Notes: generated by a model from the letters alone, not told the origin. 64,000 nt of DNA from Torymus aiolomorphi (GCA_036365515.1 CM070873.1:21911757-21975756); one strand, 5' to 3'. Positions 34,993-46,763 are shown, numbered from the stretch's first letter. Translations and numbers: made by a program.

Positions 34993-35917
34993 GGACGTTC
35001 TCCTGGTTGAAACAGCAATTTTAGTTTTTATATTTTTATATAATGTTTTGTTAATTTGATAATCCAAGAGTAAGTACATGTAAGAAATATATACTTGAAA
35101 GAACATAAGACAATTTTTTTCAGACAAATTCAGGCAATAGTCACTACACGGAGAAAACTGTTCTATTATAAATTACTATGTTTTATTGTAACCGGGGGAC
35201 AGACTTGAATTCTTAAAAAAATTACTATGTTTTATAGCAAAAATTGCTATGTTTCTAGTAATTTTTACTACATTTATAGCAATTTTTGCCATGAAACATA
35301 GTAATTTTTTTAAGAATTCAAGCCTGTCCCCCGGTTACAATAAAACATAGTAATTTGTAATAGAACATTTTTCTCCGTGTATGGTATTGTTACAATTAAA
35401 GACAAAAACTTCAATAAGTTCTTTAAATTTTTTTATTTTTTATCCGACCTTAACGAAATAAAGCTTATTTTGTTTGTTAAGAAATTTCAGGGGGAGTATC
35501 GATGGGAAAATTTATGATAGGAGTTACCAGTACGGCGCAATATTAACTTGTTTAAGAAAAGCAAGTCAAGTTTTCATCAAAACTATCTTAAACAAATTGA
35601 TATTGCGCCGTACTGGTAACTCGTATCATAAATTTTCCCATCGATACTCCCCCTGAAATTTCTTAACGAACAAAATAAGCTTTATTTCGTTAAGATCAGA
35701 TAAAAAATAAAAAAATTTAAAGAACTTATTGAAGTTTTTGTCTTTAATTGTAACAATACCATAGTCACTATTGCCCGAATTTGTCTGAAAAAAATTGTCT
35801 TATGTTCTTTCAAGTATATATTTATTATATGTACTTATACTCTTGGATCATCAAATTAATAAAACATTATTTAAAAATATAAAAACTAAAATAGCTTTTT
35901 CGACCCGGAGAACGTCT
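34993..35917. mobile_element. Palindromic foldback element, TTAA-flanked, with a nested MITE
   Basis: Inverted ends GGACGTTCTCCTGGTTGAAA and the inverse of AGACGTTCTCCGGGTCGAAA, flanked by TTAA on both sides (34989-34992 and 35918-35921). The arms extend to a short centre near 35555-35590 around GTTACCAGTACGGCGCAATA and its inverse. The left arm is interrupted by a 233-bp MITE (35147-35379); without it the palindrome is about 690 bp. TTAA duplication is typical of piggyBac-like and Kolobok-like elements. No ORF. Confidence 0.8.
35147..35379. mobile_element. TA-flanked MITE of the CACGGAGAAA group, nested
   Basis: Ends CACGGAGAAAACTGTTCTAT and the inverse TTTTTCTCCGTG, flanked by TA (35145-35146 and 35380-35381). 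The opposite arm of the host palindrome reads straight through the same place, with a single TA at 35762-35763. That shows the pre-insertion site and confirms a 2-bp TA duplication. Related in layout (GGGACAGACTTGAATT blocks) to 8914-9165 and 36944-37197. Confidence 0.9.
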
Positions 35918-36036
35918 TTAAGGAGGCGGGAAAAGCGAAGGACCCGAGTAGGTAAAAAATTTTCACTGGTTTTGGAAATGACTCTTGCCGTAAATACTGT
36001 CCTAGTCAAAAATGGGTCCTTAATTGGTCGTTTCCG
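35918..36036 (+). repeat. Dispersed repeat block A, partial copy
   Basis: Starts TTAAGGAGGCGGGAAAAGCG and keeps TTTTCACTGGTTTTGGAAAT and TTAATTGGTCGTTT, then passes directly into repeat B sequence. This junction shows that A and B fragments can be fused. Confidence 0.7.
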
Positions 36037-36940
36037 AATAATTCCTAACAATTTTCGAAGAATGTACGGTCAGGCCAAAAATATTTACTTTGAGGTTTTT
36101 TGTTTATATTTGTATCAGGATACCACGTCGACCTAAAGGTTATACGAATCCTCGAAGGGGTGACAAAAAAGTCTTCCGAAAAATCTTTGAAGAACGTATA
36201 TCCATAGAGGTACAAGGCACGACTATCGTTAAGGGGGTTCATCCAATTTTCAGTTTATTTAGGAAGTCTTTGAAACTTTTTTCACATGTACCTGACATCA
36301 TTATCTATATCATATCCTCACAAAAAAGAGCCTAGCTTCACCGTTATCGAGATATTAATTGTCAAATTTGAGCATTTTAACACGGCGTCTTATGGGACGC
36401 ACACGCGCGAAAGATCGATTCAGTCTATAACTTCAAAGATACATTTAGCGTTTGTCTGAAAAACTAATATGTTATTAAGATCAATAATTAGAATATCACA
36501 TTACAAGTTCAGAGATCCTAGCTTCACCGTTTTTAAGATATTGTAGTTGAAAGTATGGAATTTTAGGTGTACGGCAGCGCGTGCAGACGACGCTGGAGCG
36601 GTGGGGGAACACACAGACTAGCGCCGCTCTGTGTGCACGCTCACAGACGGCACGAAGCTATGTGTATGTGTCAGTCCCGTATAAACACGCGCTCTGACTA
36701 CAAGAGTGGGGGGTCCCATGCAAGCAAGCCTGTGCGCGCGGTGCGGGGTGACATTGATTCTTGATACGTTCCTGGTTGGATGAACCCCCTTAAGAGTTGT
36801 GAAATGCGAAAATCGTCAAGTCAGGTAGAACAATTTTGGGGATACATTATTGCAGACCTACTTGTATTTTCTGTTTACTTAGTAAGTGTTTTAACTGTGG
36901 AAAAGTCAATGTCATTGAACTAAATAATATATTGTAGCAA
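36033..36940. repeat. Dispersed repeat B, copy 2, split by a TTAA element
   Basis: Monomer sequence (AAGAATGTACGGTCAGGCC, GTATCAGGATACC) runs to TATCGTTAA at 36231. It resumes after the inserted element at 36790 with TTAAGAGTTGTGAAATGC and the tail phrases AATTTTGGGGATACATTA and GAAAAGTCAATGTCATTG. Confidence 0.75.
36232..36789. mobile_element. TTAA-flanked TIR element, 558 bp, nested in repeat B
   Basis: Ends GGGGGTTCATCCAA and its exact inverse TTGGATGAACCCCC, with TTAA on both sides (36228-36231 and 36790-36793). Joining the flanks across one TTAA restores normal repeat B sequence (TATCG-TTAA-GAGTTGTGAAATGC). The interior has two related blocks with CCTAGCTTCACCGTT (near 36330 and 36518) and a GC-rich right half. 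The 65-codon ORF in it has no motif. TTAA targeting suits piggyBac-like or Kolobok-like elements. Confidence 0.85.
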
Positions 36941-36943
36941 GTA

Positions 36944-37197
36944 CACGGAGAAAAATGGTCTAGGAAAAATTACTATATTTATAGTAACCGTGGGACAGAC
37001 TTAAATTATCATAAAATTTACTAAAATTTATAATAAAAATTCCTATGTTTTGAGTAATTTTTACTATGTATATAGCAATTTTTTACTATAAATTGTAGTA
37101 AATTTTATGATAATCCGAGTCTGTTCCAAAGTTCCTATCGAATATAGTAATTTTTCGTACATTTATAGTAAATTTTCCTACAACATTTCTCTCAGTG
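36944..37197. mobile_element. TA-flanked MITE, CACGG/CACTGAGAAA family, copy 2
   Basis: A 254-bp close copy of 8914-9165, with ends CACGGAGAAAAATGGTC and TTTCTCTCAGTG and TA on both sides (36942-36943 and 37198-37199). It is inserted in the tail of repeat B, whose sequence continues after it (AAATTATGCATTGTAAAAT near 37230). Confidence 0.85.
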
Positions 37198-37353
37198 TAG
37201 AAGTCTTTGCATAAAGAAATTGCCCAAAATGAAATTATGCATTGTAAAATGAAAATAAATATAGAAGATTGCGTTCCTAATTTAGGGAAGGAAAAACAAT
37301 GATTTTATTTTCAAAATATTATTTGCTTTGTAAAATATCAATTCTAAATGATT
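37198..37353. other. Short spacer with the end of the repeat B tail
   Basis: AT-rich; includes a few tens of bases that resemble the repeat B tail after the MITE. Confidence 0.4.
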
Positions 37354-39281
37354 GAAATAGTACATTGTTCAACTAGGGAGGAAAGTTGACTTTTTCTAGC
37401 GGAGATGATGATTGAGCACGAGTGGCTCACTCGGCAACCGTCGGCCCCCGAGTGATACACGAGTGCTCACAATCACCATCCGAATCTGGAAAATTCAATC
37501 GCTCCCTTGTTACACATAGTACTTTTTTTAATAAGTGCAGGAATAGGTCCTTTGTTTGCATGAAAAGTGGATGGGAGATCGGGTATATCTAATCGACATA
37601 ACGGGAGACTAATAAGTTGTTCTCTTCCTCCCGCTAACACTTTTCCTCCCGCTACTGCGGGAGGAATAGCATATTACTCATCTAGGGAGCAAAAAACTTG
37701 GACAGTCCACGATTAATTTTCACTAAATTTGATAAATAAAAATTTATTTATGAAAATGAACATTAATATTATTTGAACTTAAGATATTTAATGTTACTTT
37801 ATCCATATGTAATGGTAAAACATCTGTATTATATACATTTGATCTTGAATGTGAATCTACTTCTTCCAATTTTTATTTTTTTTTAATTCTGGTTCAAGCA
37901 TTCCATCTTCTTCTATATTTGATGGTCTCGCAATGTGCTAATTTATTTACTTGTTTTTCTCTTGTGTTCGGTGTAAGGTGCATGAAAGAGAAAGAGTGAA
38001 CTCAAATAGCCAACTGCTGCGCCACCGCCCGTGTTTACAAACACTCCCCATGTTTCCGTGAATCCCAGTTTCCAAATAAAAAAGTGGACACAGTTGAGAT
38101 GAGAATAAAGTACTATATGTAACTCGGAAAAAAGTCGACGATTCCCTCGGTTGATCACTGCCCTTGCTTCGCTCGCTCGGGCAGTAAACCCACTCGCGGG
38201 AATCAAGAGGGATTTTTCTCCCTTGTTACATAATGTACTATTTCCTCCCGAGCACGGGGAACTGTGAAAGGGATTTTGGAAATTTTTTATTAAAAAATAC
38301 TGAAAATTGCGGAATCGTAAGCAGATTTTGCAATTGCTTTGTAAAAAATTGCGGGTCTTCATCCTTTTTAGCAAAAAATTAAAAACTATTGTTACAGCAA
38401 AAATATGAAAACTTATGTTTTATTTTGGCAAATTAAAGCCAAAATGAGGAAATATTAACGTGAGATTATGTAAAATTTGCAATAGTTTTAAAGTAAATAA
38501 TTATTCTATTCTTTCAACTGAGGCGGGTACGCACAAGCGCTCATCATTCTTTTAAGAGAGGATAGCAAAAGTACATTCAACATTTTAACAATGAAAAATA
38601 TATTGAAAACTACGTACAAATTTAGCTACACTTAGAATTTGACTGGAAGAGGGAAATATTATTTCTTTAGTCACTTTGTGTAATTTCAGTAATTGGATTA
38701 TTTTGAATTTTTCAAATTGCGCGCCATATCGCCTGTATGCTATAGTCTGATCCGCTTAACCCGACACAATAGAATAATTATTTACTTTAAAAATATTGCA
38801 AATTTTGCATAATCATTACATATTTTCATAATCCGCAATTAAATTGCCGAAAAAAACAAAAATTTTACATTTTTGCCGCAACAATAGTTTTTAATTTTTT
38901 GTTAAAAAAGATTAAAACCCGTAATTTTGTACAAAGCAATTGCAAAATTTGCTTACGATTCCGCAATTTTCAGTATTTTTTTAATAACAAAAATCCAAAA
39001 TCCCTTTCATAGTTCACGAAGCTTTCCTCTCGCTACGACGGGAGATAGAGAACTTAGTCTCCAGTTATGACGACTCGATATACCCGATCTCCCATCCACT
39101 TTTCATACAAAAAAGGTCCTATATCTGCACTTATTAAAAAAATTACTGTGTGTAACAAGGGAGCAATTGACTTTTTCAGACTCGAATGATAATTTTTAAC
39201 ACTGCTGTATCACTCGTGCTCAACCATCATCCTCGATAGAAAAAGGCAACTTTCCTCCTTAGTTGCACAATGTACTATTTC
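37354..39281. mobile_element. Foldback element with repeated GTACATTGT / GGGAGG ends, about 1.9 kb
   Basis: Outer ends are inverted copies reading AAATAGTACATTGTTCAACT and GGGAGGAAAGT. Outer arms: 37354-37640 and about 39020-39281. An inner inverted pair lies at about 38250-38530 and 38750-39015 (TTGCGGAATCGTAAGCAGAT and its inverse). The terminal motif (CTCCCTTGTTACA next to GTACT) recurs at about 37502-37525, 38108-38125, 38217-38245 and 39145-39170. The 143-codon minus-strand ORF (37943-38374) mostly reads these motif copies and has no domain. Target duplication not clear. Confidence 0.7.
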
Positions 39282-39299
39282 TAGCATATTACATCAGAG

Positions 39300-39670
39300 A
39301 GATTCAAACAATAGATTCAAAATCTGCTAATGTTATATGTATCTCCTTGCCAGTTCTGTTTGCCTCATTATTGGACAAGACCATTTAAAACTGTGAGTGC
39401 AGGTATCATAATCCGTGCTAATAAAGTAATAAGCACTTCTTATCTAAGGTATCTAAGGTAAGGTGCTGGCTACTCGAAGGGCGGACAAAAATTGACTTTG
39501 AGTTTTCTTGTTTACTGTTGCATCCGGACGCCACGTCGGTCTAGAGGTTATTCAAATCATCGGAGGGATGACCAGAAAGTCTTTTGAAAAATCTCCGAAG
39601 AACACATATCTGTAGGGGTACGAAGGCACGACTACCATTAGGAGCCGTGAAATTTGGCGACGGATAAAAA
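39300..39670. repeat. Dispersed repeat B, copy 3 (short)
   Basis: Head with GTGCAGGTATCATAATCCGT, about one and a half monomers (TTGACTTTGAG, GACGCCACGTCGG) and the start of the tail (GGAGCCGTGAAATTTGGCG). As in copy 1, the minus strand offers an ATG (near 39392) at the head. Confidence 0.75.
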
Positions 39671-40539
39671 TGGCCACCCTGGAGCACATGTTTGTTAATT
39701 TACACTTACTCTGGACTGGTCAATGTTTTGCCTCCCTAGATGCGTAATATACTATTTTTCATTAATTAATTTTCTTTTCGAGTCAGTAAAAATTTGAATA
39801 TAGAGTTTTAGTAATAATTATACACACTAGCAAAAGTACTTGCTCGATCTCGCTCGTAATTATACGCATGACCAGGATTTGTTTCTAAAAGTTTCAATAT
39901 TAAAGTACCGGAATATAAGTTTTTCAAAAAAATAATCTTTAATTGTATAACAAAAGAACAAAGATAGCTAATCCGAAATTTCCAAATGAAAAAATAGGTA
40001 TTTTTATGCGCTTTATAAAACATGTTAAAATCAAAAATAGATTTTTGACCAACTATGAGATTAAAAAAAAAAAAAAGAAGAATGAACTTTATTTCAGTTA
40101 ATTAAGGGGTTAATTAAGGGGCGAGCCTTAGGTAAATGCTGAAAAAAGTCAGATTTGCTTTAATTAGTCCAGTATCATTTTTTATGTTAACATTAAAAAA
40201 ATTATTACCTGTTAAAAAACACACGAAAATCAACCTATTAAGTCCTGAAAGACTCTTCTATCTTTATTTGCAAATTTGTAATAGCCACTTAATTTTAACA
40301 CTATTTTTTGCATATTAGTTCAGTTCTCATAAATTTTCTCTGGAACCGGTTGACCAAATGAGCTGAAATTTCTTGGAGAAAACGTGAATATTTATAATTA
40401 TTTTACACCATTAATCAGATTTTCCATTATTATTCATTTGAAAAAAAATGTAGAAGGCTCCACCTATTATGTAATTTTGATAAACTGCTATTTTTTATTT
40501 AAATTTTTTTCGTAATTGTTAACAAAAAATGTGATGCTT
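39671..40539. other. AT-rich unique region, no gene seen
   Basis: Contains a local duplication of TTAATTAAGGGG near 40098-40120. No ORF with a motif. Confidence 0.5.
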
Positions 40540-41375
40540 TGGTACTAACATTTTGTAATTGCTTAATCTTTCGAACAACTTAACCATATACATGTATACA
40601 ATGTGAATGATTAAGTTACACAATAAAACCATAAAATCCCTCCATCCGTTCCCAAGTACCGATTTATCACGAACATGGGAGACCGTCGATTTTGTAATAC
40701 TTCCTCTGTCAACATGAAATCCGGATCGAAAAATCATTGGAAAACCACAGTTTTTTTTTAGTCGACTCTCCGACGCAGAAAATCTTTACTATGGTTCTCG
40801 TTTCCGAGTATTGTGTTAATCACTGTAAGCCTTAGAAGTAATCTCCTAGAACCTCCTGCTGGCCCGTTTTATTCTTCACGGGCTATGATTCTCTTCACAT
40901 TGTTAGATATAACAATTACAAGAAGCCTCTTTCCCTCCGGAGGGTAGCTTTGGGCAGCGACAAAACTGTCCTTCGGCAGCATGCTACCTTGGTCGGGAAG
41001 TCACTGGAAAACCACAAAAAAACTTTTTTTCTTGTGACATCATGATTTAGTGACACCTAAATGATTACTTACTGACTTGACAAAACCACGATTCAATACC
41101 CTCCCTCTCACATTGTAGACTTATATTCGTTCAGTCGAGAATAGTCCATCGCAAGTAATCTTTGTTGAACATATTTCTAGGCTTATAGTGTTGACATGTC
41201 AACAGAAACGTTAAGCACATTTGTCACTGTTGTCGTTTCACAAAAGTGTGAAAAACGACAAATTAAGAACCCCTTTTTGACTAGGACAGCATTTACGACA
41301 AGAGCCATTTCCAAAACCAGTGAAAATCTTTGACCTGCTCGGATCCTTCGCTTTTCCCGCCTCCTTAAAACTTCT
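40540..41375 (-). repeat. Dispersed repeat block A, copy 2 (inverted)
   Basis: Inverted counterpart of 30421-31185 along nearly its full length, with scattered substitutions and small indels. The palindrome TGTTGACATGTCAACA is kept near 41190. It ends in CCCGCCTCCTTAAAACTT on the plus strand. Confidence 0.8.
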
Positions 41376-41997
41376 AGAAAGCAGTTTCGATCGATCTCTA
41401 TAAAATTGACACCGTAATAATTTTGCTTCTAAAGATTAAGGATTTGATTTAGTTCAAATGGCGATTAGTGTATCTAAAAGTAAAAAATACTAAAAATAAT
41501 AAGTCATGTTTTATTGAGTTACAATATTTCTCTCTTAAAAGAATAATGACGGAAATGTAAAGCCGAAACAAAACCTTTCCGATTGGTCAAGTCCGTTTAA
41601 AAAGAGCCCGTGATTGGTCGACGGTGGCGTTAGTTTTTCACTTAAGGTCTTAACTGATTGGTCCAAATAAATATTTAAACTAAAAAATATAAATCATAAA
41701 TAGTATTAATGACTTAAAATTTGGTTTTGTATAACAAAAATGTATTAAAGTTTTAATCGGTAGTTAACAATGAAGGGCTATGAATACTGTTCTGATTACA
41801 GTCATAGTTCTAACCTCCAAATTTTTGTATTGTAAGATAAACTAAAATAAATACAATCCAAGTTTCAATAAAAGAATATTGGACAAATTCGCGGATGTTA
41901 GAAAGTAAAATAAATTTTAAATTCATAATATTTGAATATTATTTGTATAGGTATAATCAAGATAAAGAGAAAGCGCGCGCAGCGCGCCTGAACTTGC
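41376..41997. other. AT-rich stretch with part of block C inverted
   Basis: Around 41495-41530 it holds AAGTCATGTTTTATTGAG, the inverse of the end of block C. No gene. Confidence 0.5.
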
Positions 41998-42135
41998 TAG
42001 TACAGTAAAAAAGTAATGGTAAAGCCAAAATCAATGTTTAAAAAGTTCGTCGCCGCCCCGTTCACTACTGCGTCACTTCGTTCCTTGTATCCTCCAAGCA
42101 GAGGGCTGCCGCGCTCTTTGATTTAAAATGTCTGA
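41998..42135. repeat. Dispersed repeat block C, copy 2 (inverted)
   Basis: Inverse of 33980-34120: AAGCCAAAATCAATGTTTAA, CGTCGCCGCCCCG, ACTGCGTCAC and CGCTCTTTGATTTAAA. A second, shorter motif (TTGCAACGTTGTAGTGCAAC near 42139 and its inverse near 42322) forms another inverted pair just downstream. Confidence 0.7.
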
Positions 42136-42412
42136 AGTTTGCAACGTTGTAGTGCAACGAAATAAAAAAGAAAATTGATTTTGCTTCATGGTTAAACTAA
42201 TTAATATTAATTTCGTGTTTAGATTTAGTGTTTTATAGAATAAAATAACTTTATGACAAAGGTTTAGTTGAAATTTCCATTGTTTGCTATAACTTTAATT
42301 AATTGTAAAAAATTATTTTGTTGCACTACAACGTTGCAAACTTCAGACCCATGATTTAAAAAGTTGGATATATTAGATTAACATAATTTTATGACAATAT
42401 TCTTACTAAATA

Positions 42413-42415
<3 letters not shown>

Positions 42416-42506
<91 letters not shown>
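42416..42506. repeat. (AT)n microsatellite, first
   Basis: About 45 uninterrupted AT dinucleotides. Confidence 0.97.
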
Positions 42507-42820
<314 letters not shown>

Positions 42821-42821
42821 A

Positions 42822-43202
42822 TAACTTTATTTCATTCAATGATCTTGACTTCTACTTTCTGACTGTTCATATATTAGGTAAACAGGCAGTATAAAAAGTT
42901 TTCACAAAATGTGTCTCTAAAATGTTTTGACCTATCTTACCCATTTTTGCATTTCACGGCTTCTATGGATAGCCGTACCTTTGTACCTCCACAGAAATAC
43001 GTTCTTCAAAGAATTTTTCGAAAGACCTTGTCATTCCTTCGAGAATTTGAATAATTTCTAGACCGACATGGTGTCCTGATACAAATATAAACGAAAACCC
43101 GCAAGGTAAATTTGTTTGGCCTGACCGTACTTTCTTCGGAAATCGTTCGAAAGGCGTCCCTGTCATCCCTTAGGTCGACGTGGTGTCCTGTTACAAATAT
43201 AA
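42822..43202. repeat. Dispersed repeat B, copy 4 (inverted), part before the 5.4-kb insertion
   Basis: Inverted tail (TACTTTCTGACTGTTCA, CCCATTTTTGCATTTCACGG) followed by inverted monomers (GCCTGACCGTAC at 43119). It is broken at 43202 by a 5.4-kb element and continues at 48607. Confidence 0.8.
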
Positions 43203-44018
43203 TAGTCCGGGAGCCCGACGTTCACAAGTGTAACCATTTTATATAGCTTCATATTTTAGGATATACATATTTGGCATCAATAGAAGCCAATCCTACGGTC
43301 GGCAAGCTGGGCGCTGGGACATGCGACGCCCACGCACTTCAGATAGTGTCGTAAAATCGAGTATCTTGAAAGCATTTTATACAATCTCAAACTGATAGCA
43401 CGCGTTTATTAAAATATTAATCACTCACAAACGAAGTCGGCAGGCCCGTAGTTGGGACAAACGCGGTTAGCAGTGTACCAAACATGTCGAAAAATCGTAT
43501 ACCGTGCAACCATTTTATACAGCTTAAAACCTACTGTCATGTTTTTGGGACACGGACAGTCGGCAGTGCCCGAACGTCGCGAGCCGCGCCTCGACGCGCT
43601 AACGATTTAGTATAAGCTGAGCCGCCGTTCTCCAATCTGTATTTTATGTTGTTTAATTGTAGGGCATTAACGGGCATTAATAATATATCAAGAATATTAG
43701 CTAAAGTATTACAAAATAGAAAAATGAAATATCAAAAATTTATAAATCGCTATAAAATGAAAGAGAATTAAATTTGATAAAAAAAAAATATTTTCCCGAA
43801 AGATGTAAGCAAAAAAAGAGCCGCCGTCGAATTACCTCGGAGTCCGAATAAATATCATGGGTATCATTCACAGTGCTATCGAAAGCTTACTGAGCTTTCC
43901 AAAAAACATAGAGAAGCTCTTCAACAAAAAAGGTAAGACAAGATAAAATACAAAAACTTTTATTTAATGATACCATTAATAATCGATAGAATAATTATTC
44001 AGTTATTTATTTGTATTA

Positions 44019-44143
44019 TTGCTTCCTCCTAGAGGAAGCTTTGTGATAGTAATTTTTTGAGTTATTGTAAAAACATGTTATAATTGTTTTTCGAGGTGTT
44101 AGGAATCAAAATACATGATTTTTTAAAAATGTCTGTATGGATA

Positions 44144-44201
<58 letters not shown>

Positions 44202-45957
44202 CGTGTGTATTATGTGATGGCGGGTCAAAAATTCGTTTTTTTATTCGCCGATACGTTTTTGTTTTATTTCGAATTTTCGATTTTCTCAAAATTGATTTTT
44301 GCTTTTTTTAATAATAAGATCGAGATATTTAAATCGAATGGATAGCATTGGAAAGAGCATTAAAATACCTATGTTTTCTAAAAAAAAAATTTCTCTAGCT
44401 GTCACGGTTCTTTTGTTATTAACAAAATTGTTATTTTTTTTTAAAGCTTATAACTTCTAACCTAAACGGTCAATTTTTTTGAAAAAAGTCATGATAATGC
44501 AAAATATAAATAGTTATAATCTGTAAAAATTTGAGTTCATTTTGTCGACTAGTTTTTGAGAAACAAATTTTGAGAAAAAAATATGAAAAAAATGAGTTTT
44601 GTATGTCCAACGATTACGGGAGTAAAATTGATTTAATCACTTCGAAATTCCTTGTAGAGGTAGATTTTGGATAGCTCTCAGTCGAGTTCTTTGGGCAAAA
44701 TGATTAGTCCAGAAATTTAAAAAATATTTGAGGTTAAAATTTTTTTAACCTTTTCTTCAAATCGTAATTTCTCGTGAACGGCTTCATTTATCAGCTCCAA
44801 ATTTATAGACAATTTTGTATGTGATATAGATAATATGTGTGCGATTTTCATCAAGATCGTACAATTACTTTTTGAGATATTTGATTTTGAATATTTTCGT
44901 ATTTTACAAATTCATTTTCCTTGTCGCATGATAACTAGAGAAAACAGAAATTGATTCAATCATGTTGAAATTTTGTGGAGATGTAGAGTTTTATATATTA
45001 TCGTGTAAGTCGTTTAGGTAAAATAATTGTCTCATGATTTTTAGAGATATTTAAGGTTAAAATTTTTTTACGATTTTTTCAAAATCCTAATTTCTCAATG
45101 AGGACTTCATGTATCAGCTTAAAATTCATGACTATTTTGTATGCGATGTAGGCAATACCTGTGTAAAATTTCATCCAGATTATATGGTTATTTTTTTAGA
45201 TGTTTGATATTTAAAATTTTAGTATTTTTGAAAATGACTTTCTTTGTTGTCGCACAATATACATAAAATTGTTATAATTTCTTTGAAATTTGGTGGAGAT
45301 GTAGAGTTTTCATATTATTTATTAGAAGAGTTCTTAGGGTAAAAGAATTCGTTTATGAATTTCAGAGATATTTGAGGTTAAAACTATTTTAGCCCTCTTT
45401 TAAAATCGTAATTATTCGGGAACGCATTTATATATACTAGAAAATGGAAATGACATGTGCTATGCGCTATGCGCGCGTGTTGTGTACCTGCTTTTAATAC
45501 CTGCTTTTAATTAAATACTTGCTTTTGTTTTGTAATAGCCATTTATTATTTTTAAGGTTATAACCTTTTTCTTACATCGGAAATTCGAAAAAGAGCACAT
45601 GAATACGGACATGCACATTACTAGAGACAAGTACCCTATGTGTGAAATTTCACGAAGAAAATATAATTTGAAGTAAAGGTTATTTAGGAATTTTGAAAGG
45701 TTTTGACGATAATATTACAATCGATTATTTTATTTATTTTTCACACATAATTAAAAAAAAAATCATACCTATTATTTTATTCATATTTTATACATAATTT
45801 AAAAATTAATACTTTTTAATCTTCATAAATGAATTTAATTATAATTATGTCATAAATTGTTGCAAAAATTATAAATTTTGTTATTGAAAATTAATTAAAG
45901 GAATAAGCAAATTAACTTTAAGGAAGTCACGGGCCAATGAATTGGTAGCATTTTTTT
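44019..45957 (+). repeat. Hairpin-ended repeat family (GCTTCCTCC), copy 1
   Basis: Starts with the hairpin GCTTCCTCCTAGAGGAAGC (44021-44039), carries a (TG)n tract 128 bp further on (44149-44209), then three diverged tandem units with a period of about 319 bp (landmark GAGATGTAGAGTTTT-like at about 44655, 44975 and 45295). It ends in AAGGAAGTCACGGGCCAATG, ATTGG. Related copies: 46565-47824 and 52607-55280. ORFs are AT-rich noise. Structure resembles Helentron-like non-autonomous elements, which is an inference. Confidence 0.7.
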
Positions 45958-46048
45958 TGTATTAAAATTAAAAGTTTATAATTCATAATTTGATTTAAAG
46001 CAATTCTTACTGTGAAATTTATTATCAAAATTACATAATTTATTACAG

Positions 46049-46500
46049 CAACAAAAATACAGCAAAAATACAGCAATATACAGCAGCAAATGAGCGGTTA
46101 CTTCAGCCGCCATCCTCCAAAGGTTTCACTGTTGAAACCAAAAATATTGACGCATCCAGCTTTTCACCATGCGAGAGTGAATTACAACTCATTTAAAAAC
46201 GCCGACAAATAAGTCACCATTAAACAGCGGCTGGGCAGATGTTGATGGGAAGTATAGAGGCCGTTGGTTCGACGGAGATCAAATACCGAACTTCATCAGC
46301 GATGTTTGTATTCAACCGGAAAAATCTCAGGCATATATGTACTTTACCTTTACATTATAATGTACAAGCATTTTTTTTAAATTAAATACTTAATTATTAC
46401 TATTTTGCAGAAAATTCAGAAACAAACGAAGAGGAAAACGAAAGTGCAACAGATTCCGATGAAAAACCGATGCCAATTTATTGGCACGTAGCTTCCTCCA
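46049..46500 (+). pseudogene. Broken, apparently spliced coding fragment of unknown family
   Basis: After a TTTATTACAG acceptor-like site, one frame stays open to a stop at 46194 and encodes ...LLQPPSSKGFTVETKNIDA... . From 46199 a second frame (shifted by one base relative to the first) continues ...SGWADVDGKYRGRWFDGDQI...NFISD to about 46330. After a TATTTTGCAG acceptor-like site at 46401-46410 a third segment encodes NSETNEEENESATDSDEKP, acidic, until it meets a reversed hairpin-family end (46471-46498). The non-AT-rich codon pattern and Trp/Gly/Asp-rich block look like real protein. The family is not recognised, and the frameshift makes it a pseudogene, host- or transposon-derived. Confidence 0.45.
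46471..46498 (-). repeat. Reversed 3' terminus of the hairpin-ended family
   Basis: TGCCAATTTATTGGCA followed by CGTAGCTTCCTC is the reverse complement of the ending seen at 47781-47817 and 55241-55273 (GAGGAAGCTACGTGCCAAT). It marks the edge of a truncated minus-strand copy. Confidence 0.65.
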
Positions 46501-46564
46501 AATTAATGTATCGTTCCTATATGTATAGTATATATTTTAAATATAAAATATGTTTATTCATTAT

Positions 46565-46685
46565 TGCTTCCTCATAGAGGAAACTTCGCAACGGTGAAAA
46601 AATTTTCGAAAAAAAATGTTCAAAAAGATGTTTTAAGGCGATATGTGTGTATATTAGTTGATTTTGATCATTTTTATTTTCGTGG

Positions 46686-46763
<78 letters not shown>

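Noticed and set aside
37943..38374. 143-codon minus-strand ORF
   Set aside because: It reads through repeated terminal motifs of the foldback element and one inner arm; no domain and no reason to expect translation.
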